In this document: positions 47,313-59,761 of the stretch, in pieces | Layout of the letters: each line of letters starts with the position of its first letter | How positions within the stretch are numbered: position 1 is the stretch's first letter | NCBI GenBank assembly: GCA_026225945.1 | Contig: JAMJFZ010001815.1 | Location: 4,190,001-4,254,000 of the forward strand | From: Cricetomys ansorgei | Lineage: Eukaryota > Chordata > Mammalia > Rodentia > Nesomyidae | Length of the DNA stretch: 64,000 nucleotides | Direction of reading: 5' to 3' | Translations under genes and position numbers: made by a program | Notes under the pieces: model-generated | Told to the model about the DNA's origin: nothing | The model's input: the letters and a program-made list of their open reading frames with translations, nothing else | The model's database searches: none

Positions 47313-48840
47313 GATATCCTTTGTGATTTGTTATACATATATAATCAAAGTTAGTTAGCCCAAATCCACAGTCAAAAGTATGAAATAAATTGTGATAGAG
47401 TATTTAAAATCTTTTGCACTGTCTTAAAATTTAAAAAGGCTTATAATTTAAAATGTACTTTAATAGTTTAAAGAAGTATGCATATATCTTAAAAAATAAC
47501 TTACAAAAAGGGAACTGTGTCATTAATGGCTTATAGAGAATTGTGGAGGAAAACAAGTACTCTCAGACTGTATTTAAGGCTTGCTCCACAGAAGGAAATT
47601 CATGCCTGATCCTGTAATCCTGGTCAAAAACCCATGTTTCTTTTTTTTGGGGGGGGGTAGTTGTCATAGACCCTAGTGAAACTTAATATGACTGTTTCAC
47701 TAAACGGACACATTCCCAAAAGTTCTTCTAAACATTTGTGTTTACACCTATAGAAATAAGCCACTGCCAACCTCAATTAGAGAACCTTCAGTGAACTACG
47801 GTGAATGCAGGATCTCACGGCTGTTCAAGATGATGGGGATAAATGATGAATGTGTGCTCAGGCATAAACAAGATATTATACCATCCCCTCTAAGGCGTAG
47901 GGAGCCTTGTGGAAGACACAGCAGAAACAATATATGAGGCAAAAGATATGGAGAAAGGTTGTGAAATTCTATCTTCAGGGTATGACAGTCATCAAACACA
48001 TGATCTCATATCAGTTGAGGGTACATGGATCTGTTGTGCCTGCACATAACTGGGTTTGGTTTGTCTACCTGCAATCATGGATGAATGGACTTATAGGCCC
48101 CTCCCTGTTGAGTTCCTGAATAGTGTTTGATTCTGGTAGAAGTACTGTTGTAGAAGTTTAGTTTTAGTTCATGTATAAAATAACTGCCTTATGCACTGTT
48201 GGGTGAGAGGCTGCGTAGGTCTTGACATTTTGTATTGTCTGCAGGTGTTGGATTTAGGTGGGGGATGTTTGACTACTAATGATCTGCACGTGCTATCAGT
48301 AGCACACCTGAGGAGTTCTGAATCAATAAAAAAAACACCTGATCTCAGACGCTCAGGTTCCACTGTCCAGCATGGTGCTGGCCATGATAGCAGTTCCCTC
48401 TGCTGAAGTCTGGCAGAGTTTACACCTGTGAAATGTCTCCATGTCTCCTTGCTGAGCGACGCCATGGGTTTACAAGTACAAGATACAATCATGTCATAAA
48501 TTGTGCACCCTGCGGTGAGCCCACCAGGCTGAAATGAACAGCACTGATTAAAATGAGAAAGTTATAAAAAGAGACAAAAACGCCTGACTGTGGGTGGGGA
48601 GGTGAATATGGAATAAGGCTGGGCGGGAGGGTCTTCAGAACCCTTTATATGCATTTACAAAATTATCAAAGGATAAATTTAATCAAAATAAGTTACTGAA
48701 AAACAGAAAATAAATAAAATGATGACGGATCAGAAACTACAAGGCAAGAACTTTCCAAAGGGGCGTAGGCAGGGGGAATCGAATAAAGAGCTGGCTGTGA
48801 AAGCAGACCAAAACTGATCTACATAAGCACTTAAATTAGC
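47313..48840. other. Unique DNA
   Basis: Contains a T8G9 homopolymer junction at 47641-47658. ORFs to 107 codons on both strands lack domains. Confidence 0.4.
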
Positions 48841-49192
48841 TGTTGCAATAGACTGAGTATGCAACACCCCTGAATGTTAGTGCCCAGCTAGTGGCACTGT
48901 TTCCTGAAGTTGTGAAACTTTAGGAGGAAAACGTGACTAGAATTAAGAGGATAAGGGTTTGTGGGTAGGGATGTGCTTTGCCCGACTCGTTCCTGTTCTA
49001 CCCACTGCTCTCTGCTGAGTCAGGAATTGAATCTGGTACTCAGCCACAATCCCTGGCCACCGTTGTATCCTGTCCAGGTGCACCAGGCCAAGGGCCAAAG
49101 ACCAAAGCTGCTGAAACTATGAGCCAGAATAAATTCAAATCCCCAAGGGGTGTTCCTATCAGACATTCAGTCCTACCTGAGCAAAAGTAAGA
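48841..49192 (+). mobile_element. MaLR-type LTR (MLT1-like in layout)
   Basis: It starts TGTTGCAATAGACTGAG, then CCTGAATGTTAGTGCCC, CTAGTGGCACTGTTTCC, AACTTTAGGAGG, CCTGTTCTACCCACTGC and GAAACTATGAGCCAGAATAA, with AATAAA at 49129-49134 marking the R end. These are the landmarks of MaLR LTRs in order. A solo, decayed LTR; the subfamily is not settled. Confidence 0.6.
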
Positions 49193-50789
49193 AGTATGGT
49201 TGTAAATACACCACATCATTCAAACTTAAAATTAAATTTTTCAGAGTAATTTAAAAATAATTTTATCATATGTACCTTAAAGGTATAAAAAGTGTACTTA
49301 AGACCAGAATAAATTTTATGTGAGCCTATTTAAAAATGCTCTCATGAAAATGATAAGATTTCAAAGTAAGATTCTTGACTGGTAAGGAAAGTTAAAACTC
49401 ACTAGGAAGATGCTATAGCATAAATGCTCTTCCTTTGCTTGCAAGTAACCCACCTCTTACCAGGTAAGGGCAAGTTTTCACTAACCACCAAGATGGAGGG
49501 ATAATCTGTGAATCTATAAAAGACTACGATGCATTGTTCTTAGAATATGTAAACAACATGAAGATTGAAATCGCTGTAATCATTTTAATAAAACACTGTA
49601 ACCAAACAGGCAGTGCTTGTAATATTTTCATTGACTATAGATCCTTCCCCCAAAACACATTACATAATGCACATGGTATAAAACGGTGTGTTCTCTCATG
49701 AGAGGATATTTGACATAGTACTTGGTAACAAAATTCACCTAAACAATTCTAGAGATATTTGGTGACTGGTATACATATCATATACCTGATATGAACTAAC
49801 CAAAAGAAAACCTGTTGGTATTTCTGTCTGAAAAATACTAATATATAAATGAAGCCTATCTGACTAAGACATGTGCACTTTAAAATATATCTGCTGGGAA
49901 GATATAGGCTAACTATCAGTTAACAAGGTATACACCTCAAGAAACTACAGAGTAATGATGACTTGTATCAAAAGACTGTGGAATAGTAAACAAGGAGAAG
50001 CAGAAGTGGTACCACCACCCCCAAAACATTACAGGGAGGAAGACACGCACCAGAATTTTATTTCTTGGAAATCAACTCAGTTAACCAAATGGTGTCCAGA
50101 ATCATCGACAGAAAAAGAGAAGACACAGATTACTAATGTCTGAGTGGAAAGGAGCCTTACCACTACAGATACTGTGAGGAAAAAATGACAGGAAATCCAC
50201 CAGTATGATATGAACATACCAGCATTACCAATGTGCAATGATACGGTGCTTCAGCATTTTTTAAATTTAAATTTTAAATTTAAATTTTTAAATTTTTAAA
50301 TTTAAAATTCAGATTTTTTAAAATTTATGTTGGGTTATTTAAAGGTACATTCCTTGAAAAAAAAGATCACAGCATATAAACTGATAAATGAAATAATGGA
50401 AATAATAATACATATAGTTCATAATTATTAAAATAAATTGGCTATTAAAAACTTCCTAAGAGATCACCTGGATACACTCAATTGCCCTTTCTGTTGGATG
50501 GGTCTCATTTCGTAATGAAAAGGAAAATCTGGAGTCTTAGGTAATTTTTAGACAGCAGCAATAGAAGAGCCCTTCCCAACTCATTTAATGAGAAGCTTTA
50601 AAATGCTGTATCTCCATCTCATCGACATAGATGAAAAGATCTCAGACAACAACTGGAAATTTTCAGACTTGAAATCCAGAGTTGACTGATTGGTGAAGAG
50701 AGACATGCTACCTTCAGAATGGGCGTATTTGAGGACTTGCATTCCTGTCATCCACACACTAACCTTTTAGGAGGGATGATCATTTCTCA
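49193..50789. other. Unique AT-rich DNA
   Basis: No repeats recognised except the AT-only block below. A 12-bp palindrome CTCTCATGAGAG lies at 49693-49704. Confidence 0.4.
50257..50326. repeat. TAAATT low-complexity block
   Basis: TTTAAATTTAAATTTT-type units, nearly all A and T and largely self-complementary. Confidence 0.85.
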
Positions 50790-50865
50790 CCAGGCACTGT
50801 GGTATCCACCTACAGTCTCAGCACTAGGGGAGTTCAGGCAAGAAGATTGAGAATCCAAGGCGAGC
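50790..50865 (+). mobile_element. Possible B1-type relic
   Basis: CCAGGCACTGTGGTATCCACC, TACAGTCTCAGCACTAGGGG and GGCAAGAAGATTGAGAATC resemble the 5' half of an old B1. Too diverged for a firm call. Confidence 0.4.
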
Positions 50866-51363
50866 ACTTAGTGTGATTGCTCTTTGAAAACTTCTAAGCT
50901 GATTCGAACATTTATTTTGACATACGTATTTTCTCGTAAAGATGAAAACTATCTACAGCAGTTCTGAAAGAAAGTGGTTCATGGATTTCTTGTCAAGACA
51001 TAAACAATACATAAGAAAGTAATATTTGAGGGTAAGTGCATGTGAACGGATCAGTGGGGTTGAATAAAGAGTACAGGAATAGATCCACATATCTGGACAC
51101 TTGCAATAAAGTTGACACTGCTAAATGGTGGACAAAGCTTTAGTTATCTCCTCTCTCAATAATCTTGATTGTATCAGTATGATGCCCCTGCTAGGGTACA
51201 ACGCTTTTCTATTGCCTAATGCCATAAAAAAATAACTTAGATTGGCATATACTGAATTAAGGCACATAAGAATTATTTAATAGCATCTAGTAAATAATAT
51301 AGGATAATATCAGAAGATAAATAAAAGTATGTCGGAATTCTAAGGAAAATATTTGGTATAACA
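50866..51363. other. Unique DNA
   Basis: Nothing recognised. Confidence 0.4.
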
Positions 51364-51583
51364 GGCGGCCTAGGAGTAAAGCTATTAAGAGCAGTGGCTT
51401 CTTTTCCAGAGAACCTGGGTTCAATTCTCAGTTCTCACATTGCTGCTTCCAACTGTTTGTAACTCTAGTTCCATGGGATCCAATGCCCTCTCCTGGTCTC
51501 CACAGGCACTTCATGTGGTGTATACACAGGCATTCAGGCAAAACACCCATATGTACAAAATAATACAAAAATTTAAGAGAAAA
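51364..51583 (+). mobile_element. B2/B3-type SINE
   Basis: TATTAAGAGCAGTGGCTTC, CCAGAGAACCTGGGTTCAATTC, TAACTCTAGTTCCATGGGATCC, TGGTCTCCACAGGCAC and CAGGCAAAACACCC occur in consensus order, with an A-rich tail. The first ten bases of the head are altered. Confidence 0.85.
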
Positions 51584-51739
51584 TGAAGGAATTAAATTAA
51601 TTTCAAGACATCAATAGAATAGCTTTAAAACTACATAATTTTTATGCCTCTGTCTCTTCAGCATATCCTACTGGTATGTATAGAAAAAAAACCTACAGAA
51701 TAATTAAGAATATTTGCAGTGCATACACATGTGAGTGAG

Positions 51740-51893
51740 AAAGGAGTTTATACGGACAGTCATTCCCATTAAGTATTTTGTAGGTCATCCCATCCCACGC
51801 ATGGGATACAGGGCCTAGAAGATCACAATTCCAAAAAAAAAAAAAAAAAAAAAAAAACCAAAAACCAAAACAAAACAAAACGAAACAAAAAAA
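51740..51893 (+). mobile_element. A-tailed retroposon, possibly ID-like
   Basis: A 26-A run (from 51835) continues as CAAAA units to 51893, the form of a SINE tail. The sequence before it (TTTTGTAGGTCATCCCATCC, CACGCATGGG, GGGCCTAGAAGATCACAATTCC) could be a decayed ID (tRNA-Ala-derived) body, but the match is weak. The tail itself is certain. Confidence 0.35.
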
Positions 51894-52023
51894 CAGCCTG
51901 GGATTCATAACAACATCATTCTGGAACAAAAAAGAAAGAAAAGGATAAAAGATAAAAGAAAGAAATCCTAATTGATATTCTGGAAAGATGGAATCAAACT
52001 GGCCAACAAACACATGAAGATAT

Positions 52024-52420
52024 TGCCTTAGTTAGGGTTTTTTTTGTATTGCTGCAACTAAACAACATGATCAAAAAACAAGTTGGGGAGGAAAGGGTTT
52101 ATTTAGCTTACACTTCCATATTGTAGTCCATCACTGAAGGAAACCAGAATAGGAACTCAGACAGGGCAGGAACATGGGTTCAGGAGCAGATACGAAGGTC
52201 ATGGAGAGGTACTGCTTACTGGCTTTCTCCTCGTGGCTTGCTCAGCCTGCTCTCATAGATGGTACCCAGGAACAGTAGCCCAGGATGGAACCACCCACAA
52301 TGGACGGGGCCCTCCTCCGCCAATTACTAATTAAGAAAATGCTTTGCAGTCTAATCTTATGGAGGAGTTTTCTCAGCTATGGTATCTCAACCTGATCATG
52401 TCAGTAAGCTGAAATAAAAA
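52024..52420 (-). mobile_element. MaLR-type solo LTR, antisense
   Basis: The reversed 3' end GCCTTAGTTAGGGTT is followed by AGTTGGGGAGGAAAGGG with TTTATT at 52098-52103 (AATAAA on the minus strand), TACTGCTTACTGGCTTTCTCC, GGCTTGCTCAGCCTGCT, GAACCACCCACAATGG, and then the 5' end region TCAACCTGATCATGTCAG. Order and length (about 400 bases) fit a rodent MaLR LTR of MT type. No internal region is attached. Confidence 0.75.
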
Positions 52421-53810
52421 TGAGGACCCGTTTTCCCATGGAAACATCTGATATTAACACATTACATAATATGGCAAACAAGGGTTAATTTTAATCAAAT
52501 CCTTGGGAACGGTTTTTGGCATTATTCATGTTGATAGAGAGATTATGCCCACCATCTCTGACTTTAAAATCAATCAACAGAAATATGTATACCATATGTG
52601 TAAAGAGAACATGCATGGGCATGTTAACTTCAGTGTGATTCCCATGAGTTGTGATTGGACACAACTCAAGGTGTTAAATGAAGAAAATACAGTAAGCAGT
52701 ACAACAAAAGGCAGTTCTTTAATAGATAATGCCAGGTATAAATTTCACAAATAAGCTGAGCAGGAATCATTTTGCACGACTCAATTCATGTTCATTTTGC
52801 ATATACTCTATGAGCATATTTTTTTTCCCAATACACTATTCATACCTGTTTTACAAATTAACTATTTATACTCATTTGCACATGCTCTTTACACATACTC
52901 TGTAATCTAAAGTTCAATAATGACATATTTGCACTGCGGGAATAGTTCCAGAAAGACTTCCCCTGATTTAGTCATTGAGAGAAGGTAGGATAAGGAGACA
53001 TTGGAGATACTTTGTTTATTTCTCTCGGTGGTGTTTTCAGGATGTGCTAACTTTAGGAGCAGTTTTATCCTGTAAAGTTAGCACACTTTGCTGTCCACAT
53101 ATGAATATGTCACTGAAGAGGTTGCCTTTGAGACAAAGAAAAATCAGAGTTGATTCCACTGACTGAAATGCGGTATACTTGGACGGTGAAGCAGCAGGTA
53201 TTTTCAAAAAAGTAAAAAAAGCATTAATATTTAGAAAGGAGCTTAAGATGGACTCATTCTCAAGCATAGTATAGGCCTGGGGTTTGAACTTTAAGAGCAA
53301 TGGAAGAGGACAGGAAGCAGGGGTGGATAGATCATGTTGTTTTCAGTGTACTACATAAAGTGTTTGGCTTTTTCTTCACATGGAACCAGGAAGCTGACTC
53401 ACGTACCAAGAAATATTGACAGTGCTGTGAGGGAAAAGCCAATCTTGCAGTGAGGGCTAATAATGTCATCAAAGTGTACATCTTGAGTTAAGCAGTCATT
53501 GTCTGCCAAAGTCTTTATGTTTCTCATTCGTTTTGACAATTGAGTATGCGTATATTATAACATTATTTCAATATATGTTAATTTAAATGGTATATCATTC
53601 TTAATAGCCCTTTTTATACACAGATTTGGTGATTTCATATTGTCTAATCAAGTGACACAAATACTCAAACAGGACTCATTTCCTTCAAGCATCTGTGAAA
53701 TTTGGTCTCATTACTTTACCCACAAATGAACATTTTCAGAGCCTCCGCAATGAGGACATGACATCTACATGGGAAAGTGCTTTACAAAAGCCAGCACAAT
53801 AGACAGTTCT
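52421..53810. other. Unique DNA with a stem-loop
   Basis: No repeat recognised. A 13-bp inverted repeat lies at 53043-53085. ORFs to 87 codons lack domains. Confidence 0.4.
53043..53085. repeat. 13-bp perfect inverted repeat
   Basis: TGTGCTAACTTTA at 53043-53055 pairs with its exact complement at 53073-53085; a 3-bp GGA/TCC extension follows across a 2-base bulge, leaving a 9-base loop. Confidence 0.85.
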
Positions 53811-54032
53811 GGTTTGGGTCTGAAGAGATTGTGCAATATTTAAGAGCATTTGTTGCTCCTGCAGAGGGCTTGAATTCAGTTCCCAGCACACATACGATGG
53901 CTCCGAACCATCTATATTTCAGTTCTAGAGAATCTGATGCCCCCTTCTGACCTCTACATATACTGGGCATATATATGGTGCAAATAAATATATACAGGCA
54001 AAACACAAACACATAAAATAAATAAATCTATT
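53811..54032 (+). mobile_element. B2/B3-type SINE
   Basis: GAAGAGATTGTGCAATATTTAAGAGC is a decayed tRNA-like head, followed by GAATTCAGTTCCCAGCAC, ATACGATGGCTCCGAACCATC, TTCTGACCTCTACATATAC, and the tail CACATAAAATAAATAAATC. Confidence 0.85.
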
Positions 54033-54628
54033 TCTATGTTATACTGGGTCAACCAAATGCTAATATAAATAATGGCAAAAAAAGCATTATTTAAAAAATA
54101 TTTATATCATGACTCTACTTGGAACTCATGTAATAATAATAAAACCATTTTATAAGAGCAGCTAGCAAATACGGTACAATGAGATTTATTTAGAAAATGC
54201 ATACGGATATGAAAATGTTTTTGGATATGACATTATGGTCTTTTCAACATTTTGATATGTTCCATCCTTCTTTTAAATCTCCCTTGGTAGGTAATATCTA
54301 TTCCTCCTGTCAATGATTAGGAAGTAGAGGAGTGTGATTTTGTAGCAAGAGGACCAGGTGGTCCCTGTGTTTGATGTGTCCCCAGATTATATAGACACAT
54401 TTTGCCATTGTCTGACTGTCATCTGTATCATTTCCCTGTAATAAATTACCACAGTATCATGGTTACCAGTATATCCTAAGTCTGTCTAGGGAACTATTGA
54501 ACCTTAAGTTTTTCTGGGAGTACTTTGAAATTGCACTTAGTATCAGAAGTAAATTTGACTCCTGATAGACATCATTCTATCAACATATACATGTGGTTCA
54601 AACTCTGCCTGCACCGTTGGGGTCTGTC
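54033..54628. other. Unique AT-rich DNA
   Basis: Nothing recognised. Confidence 0.4.
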
Positions 54629-54865
54629 TTACTCTCATTTCCTGTTTCTATGACAAAATACCTGACAAAAGCAATGTAAGGGAGAATCAGCGTATTTACT
54701 TCACAGTTGCAAATTATGGCCAGTCATGGAAGAAAAACCACACCAATAACGAGCAGAGAGCAATAGACAAATGAAAGTTTTCTTGTTTTCAACTCATTTC
54801 CCCACTATTCTACAGGCCAGGATGTCCTGCCTATTACTCACAGTGAGCAGGTTTTCCAAACTCAA
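54629..54865 (-). mobile_element. Probable MaLR-type LTR fragment, antisense
   Basis: TTCCTGTTTCTATGACAAAATACC, GCAATGTAAGGGAGAATC, TATGGCCAGTCATGGAAG and CAGAGAGCAATAGAC are the reversed 3' half of a rodent MaLR-like LTR. Decayed; the far boundary is uncertain. Confidence 0.45.
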
Positions 54866-55326
54866 GCCTGCCTTGTCTCAGGAGGGAGAATAAGGAGGAA
54901 GTTGGCTGGTTTAGCCCTGGACTTTAAGGATGAAAAGCAGCTTCTGTGTCTTCTCTTTCAGCTGCCTATTTCAACAGGTCCTTGCGAAGGTCTACTTGTG
55001 GGTTATCTGAGCTCTCTTCAGGTACTTTTCTTCTTTATCATTACAACCATAGATTGACTTCTTTTGAGTTCCCAAAGCTATAAAATGGTCTCTTGTTAAA
55101 GCCACAAAAGCACTGCATTTCACAAATTTTAAAAATTTAGATAGCAGTAAAATCGCTCTTGTTTTAGTCTATGTACAAAAGCCTTCATCATGCATTGAAC
55201 AACTGAGGGCCCATAGGGCATATATACCATTGATGTTTAGCACAGATAGAATTAGGCTTCTGACCCTTCCAGTTCTTTGAAAGTCTGCATTGCCATACAA
55301 AAGCAGGATAGCATTAATGTACTTTT
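54866..55326. other. Unique DNA
   Basis: Nothing recognised. Confidence 0.4.
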
Positions 55327-55464
55327 TATAGACAGGGTCTCTCATCATAGCCCTTCCATCCTAGAACTCGCTATGTAGACAAGGCTGGCCCTGCACTCAT
55401 AGAAATTCTCCTGTTTTTGCTTCTCTAGTGATGGGATTCAATGCTTGCACCACCCTGACTGGCT
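55327..55464 (-). mobile_element. B1 SINE
   Basis: AGACAGGGTCTCTCATCATAG, CATCCTAGAACTCGCTATG, TAGACAAGGCTGGCCCTGC, GTGATGGGATTCAATGC and ACCACCCTGACTGGC are the reversed B1 in full order, moderately diverged. Confidence 0.85.
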
Positions 55465-57931
55465 CCATTAATTAATTAGTACACTTTTATTTTCCTTATC
55501 ATTCATTGCAGAACATCTATGCCTTCCCTTTTTACCTACACTCCCATAGTATTCATTTTAGAAGTACTGTCTTTACAATAACAGTTGATAAGCAAATATT
55601 TCAGATTTTATGGTGTTAAAAATTAACGCCCCTTAGTGTTAGGTTGTGATTTTCAAGCTATGATTGGATTTTTGTTTTCTATTAGTCATATGCAAGCATT
55701 AATAATTCCTAAAACTTGGAAAGACTCCATTAAGGAGTAAAAGAACACACTGTAGGATTGGATTAGAAAGTGCTTATTGCACAAGCATACAGACCCAATA
55801 CTGAGAGACAGCTGTGTGTTTGAACCATGGAGACAAACAGAACTCAGATGGAAATGGGTTTTTAAAGAAGAAAAAGGCATAAATTCACATTCTTGGCTTG
55901 TGAGAATAATGCAAGCTTATAATGTAGGTCTAAGCAAAAGTGAGTCAGCTTGCAAACTATGATGACGACTTTTTCTCTCTGGAATATGATCTGCGGTCGT
56001 CAGCATAGTTTCATTGCTATCCTATAATCTCACAGCAATTACAAGTTTTGATCCTGAAGACTCAGAAGAGAGTGGAGCCCCTTTAGGGTGAAAGGCCCAA
56101 GATAGATTCTGACTCTGAATAAGGAGTCAGAAATATGGAGGTATGGAGGGCTAAATCAAACTTGAATATAAGTAACTAAAATAATAAAAAGAAATAGCTA
56201 AATGCATTATCCCAGAATTTGCAACACAAAGATTTAAAGCATAGTAATCTATGTTGAAACAATTTTTCTAAGACTGGATGAGACCACATATAGTGACCAC
56301 ATATGTTATGAATTTATAGATTAATATAAACTTAGGTGGGATGTAAGGCAGAAGTACCATATTAGGACCCCAAGATAATAAGTAAATGTTTTCCTCCTTA
56401 GTTTAAAAAAGTTAATCTTCACTAGAAATTGTGATTTTCCTTCAAATTGCAAATAAAAAGCAAAAGTTGATATTCTCCTAACCATAAAATATTTTAGTAA
56501 TGCCATGTTTATGGTAGTGTTGTTCTAGTCATCAATCTTGGTTCTATTCAAACTCAAAATTAACAACTTCTTGAAGGCCTGGTAGGTTTCTTATTTTATT
56601 ACCTTTGTGGAACAAGCTTGCGCTCAGTGCAACAGCTCTGTTCTGTAGGGCGTGCCCTGAGCAGAGAAAACACGAAGCACAAACCCCATAGCTGAGTCTC
56701 TGATTTCAGCACTAAAACAGGTAAAGGTAGCTGCTTCTGTGTGTGAAGTGAGTAAACGATGAAATGTGTGTGCTAAGAACATATAAAAGTAGACCATGAA
56801 AACTAAAATATAAATGTGAATAGTACCTTGTGACAAAGTCTTCCTCTACACACCGTCAGCCCACACATGGTAATATTTTTCTGACTACATAAAATTCTGT
56901 AGCCCGCCCCCCCTTTTGTTTTTTAATTGAGAAAAATCACCTAAGGGTAGTGCACTTTCACACTCAGAACTCTACAAACCAGAGTGAATCCCTGAGGTGG
57001 ACATTATTTAACCCTTGAAGTACACTTATTTCTAATCCATCACAGCACTAAACATTTAACTATTCAAAAAACAAAACATAAAAATTCATTTTTTAAAAGG
57101 ACAAGTACATGAGAAATTACTAAAAACATGGCCCTTCTTGTACTTGACGTAAGTGAGGGCATAGAATGGAGTTCTCTGCCTCCAGGGCTGAGGCAGTGAG
57201 AATAAACTCAAGCAAGTTTATTGTAATTTTTTTTACATTCGACAGAATGTACTAATTGTGACCTTAAATCTGCATGATATGCCATCAAAAGTTATAATGA
57301 AAATATGCTGCACCATCTTTATACAAATAGGAAGAACATTTTGGAAAAATCCCTATACCTGAGTGGAATGGTGCGGGTTGTAGATATTGTTGGTAACAGC
57401 TATAGGTAATGTTTTGTTTGTTTCCCTACATTACTTACCTTTGATATGCTGACTATCGGTTATTTTAGGACTCTACAAGAAATAGTTTAGCAAGAATTAT
57501 CTCTGAAATATCATGGAAACAAATGGGAAACTTAATTAATTCATAAACACAGTAGGTGTCAGTCAAATAACATACAGTACTCCATACAGCAGCAGGTAAG
57601 CTAGCTCTTTATATAGGTCTGGGAAAGTCTTGCATGATAGTGTTAAATTAAAAAGTCAGACATAAAGTTGTATACATTTTCTTCCCTAAATTACATAGGA
57701 TTTAATGGGGAAAAAAAGAGTTGGAAGAATACTATGAAAAATTTCAACAATTTTCTGTATTGGTAACTATTGTGAATTTTCACTTCCTTCACTGTGGTTT
57801 ATTTTGGTATATTCATTTTTTAATATTAAGCGAAAACTACTGTTGTAATCTTTACTACAGTATATCAGCAAAAAAAATATATCTATCCTCTACTTGGAAA
57901 TCAGGGACACGGATTCTTCATCATTGAAAAG
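55465..57931. other. Unique AT-rich DNA
   Basis: No SINE, LINE or LTR recognised in about 2.5 kb. A C run lies at 56905-56912. ORFs to 70 codons lack domains. Confidence 0.4.
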
Positions 57932-58031
57932 ACACATGTCTTTAAACCCAGCACTTGGGTGGCAGCGGTAGGCAGATCTCTGTGAGTTCGAGGCCCGCAT
58001 GGTCTACTACAACAGGAAACCCTGTGTCTTC
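57932..58031 (+). mobile_element. B1 SINE, 5'-truncated
   Basis: ACATGTCTTTAAACCCAGCAC, GGCAGATCTCTGTGAGTTCG, AGGCCCGCATGGTCTAC and GGAAACCCTGTGTCTTC follow B1 with the 5' end missing and an internal deletion of about 30 bases before AACAGG. It is the least diverged SINE in the window. Its A-tail position is taken by the microsatellite that follows. Confidence 0.88.
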
Positions 58032-58114
58032 AAGGAAGGAAGGAAGGAAGGAAGGAAGGAAGGAAGGAAGGAAGGAAGGGAGGGAGGGAGGGAGGGAGGG
58101 ATGGAGGGGGGGAG
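58032..58114 (+). repeat. (AAGG)n(GGGA)n microsatellite with G-quadruplex motif
   Basis: About twelve AAGG units, then GGGA units at 58078-58101, then a G run. The GGGA part has more than four G3 runs with one-base loops, a strong G-quadruplex motif. It starts exactly where the B1 tail should be. Confidence 0.92.
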
Positions 58115-58549
58115 GAATAAATCCATTGTGCGTGGTTTAGTTTGTGTTTGGCTTAAGCTGAAAATAAACCCTGCTTCAGAGTGAATTTGTGTTCACGATA
58201 AATCGATTCTTTAAAACTTACATGTCAATACTTGACATTGCCTTTTAAGTCTTCCTGTAACTTTGTTTTACAGAAATGAAATCGAGTCCGTATATTTAAA
58301 AGGGGCTAGGTGTCAGGTCTAACACAGGAAGTCAGGCAGGGATTTTTACTGCGATCTCAGGATGCCAGGACTCTGCAACTTGACTGAGCGAGGGCAGTTC
58401 ACTTGACATTCTGATGGATACCAGCTTTTCTTCCTCTCCTTTCTCCTATCTCTCCTATCTCTCATTACATTTCCCTCTAAAATTTATGTGCATTATCTTT
58501 AAATCCTCTGAGTCCACATAATGATGCCTGTGTGAGAACTGGTGTAGAA
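58115..58549. other. Unique DNA
   Basis: Nothing recognised. Confidence 0.4.
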
Positions 58550-58834
58550 TCACCTACGTGGACCCATGAAACCTCCCTGGAAACACTGGAAGAAAACTAA
58601 CTCTCCCTTACCAACACCAACCAGTAGCCAATAGCGCCTCACCTAGAGAAGGTACTTCATCAGCCCTTTCCCTTTCTACACTAGGAGTTTGGCTGGTTTG
58701 ATCTTGCTCAGGTCTCTGCCACTGTGAGTTCTTGTGTGTCACAGCCCTTTTACTTCTGGCAAACACTGTTTTGCTGTAGTCGCCCACTGCCTCTGACTCT
58801 TACAATCTTTCCAGTCCTCTTCCATGATGATCTG

Positions 58835-58836
<2 letters not shown>
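58550..58836 (-). mobile_element. Rodent L1 (Lx-like) 3' UTR fragment, antisense
   Basis: CTGGAAACACTGGAAGAAAAC, CAACCAGTAGCCAATAGC, GGTCTCTGCCACTGTGAGTTC and CTCTGACTCTTACAATC match the reversed Lx-type 3' UTR in order. It carries no ORF2. Confidence 0.6.

Positions 58837-58878
<42 letters not shown>
58837..58878 (+). repeat. (GT)n microsatellite
   Basis: Twenty-one uninterrupted GT units, directly after the L1 fragment. Confidence 0.95.
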
Positions 58879-58881
<3 letters not shown>

Positions 58882-59296
58882 ATATATAACTGAGAACTAC
58901 ACGATTTCTTATTTGAGTCCCTGTTTAATTGCTATATTTTTCTTATTTGAATTCCAAAGCTTCTGTGAAAGGTCTGTTTTCCCTTTACCACATTGAAGAT
59001 GACTCTTTGGGAGATCTCACCAACCTCCTGAGCGTGGCCAAGTATAAGTTTCACTTTTCTGACAACTTGGTGTGCTGAGTTCATGAGAATTCAGGTGAGA
59101 GCTGGCCTGTCACTCCATGTCGGGGAACTCGTAAATCTCATGGGAGGCTTGGGCTCAGTTCCTGATTTCAAAAATCAGGAGAATCAGAAAGGTTGAAGAA
59201 ACTTAAAAACTATCTTTATTCATACAATTAAAAATAAATGCTGTTAGATTTTAGTAACATTTTCTTCCTATTTTGGTGTCTACATTTATATGTATG

Positions 59297-59345
<49 letters not shown>

Positions 59346-59396
59346 TTCATTATCATTTTATATTCCTTTTAAATAATCTTTCTTCTTGTGGTTAAT
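58879..59396. other. Unrecognised DNA with (AT)n
   Basis: May include further decayed L1. Otherwise only the (AT)n below. Confidence 0.35.
59303..59342. repeat. (AT)20 microsatellite
   Basis: Uninterrupted AT dinucleotides. Confidence 0.95.
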
Positions 59397-59600
59397 TTCT
59401 GGACTGGTGAGACAGCTTGGCAGGTAATAGCACTGTGTCACTAGCCTGATAAGCTGAGTCCTTTTCCAAGAACCCATGGTGGAGAGAAAAGCAACTACTG
59501 AAAGCTGTTCTCCGGCCCCCACACAGGCCCTGGCACACAGGATCCTACACTCTCACACATTCCATACACATACGCAATAAGAGTAAATGTGTTTTGAAGA
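59397..59600 (+). mobile_element. B3-type SINE
   Basis: GGACTGGTGAGACAGCTTGG is the tRNA-like head, then CACTAGCCTGATAAGCTGAG, ACCCATGGTGGAGAG and ACACATACGCAATAAGAG. Diverged. Confidence 0.8.
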
Positions 59601-59761
59601 GTAATATAAAATGTGATGATGACTCTTCTTTCTCTATTAAGAACAGAAAGGTCTGGCACTAAAGGGGATTTTCTCAACATGCCTTGCCTTCCTTCCATTC
59701 TTTTTGAAGATCATCTGAAACAGAACCTTACTGACATCCACCCTTTTGTACTGCACACTTA

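Noticed and set aside
57955..58184. ORFs with Lys-Glu-Gly-Arg repeats
   Set aside because: They translate the AAGG microsatellite after a B1.
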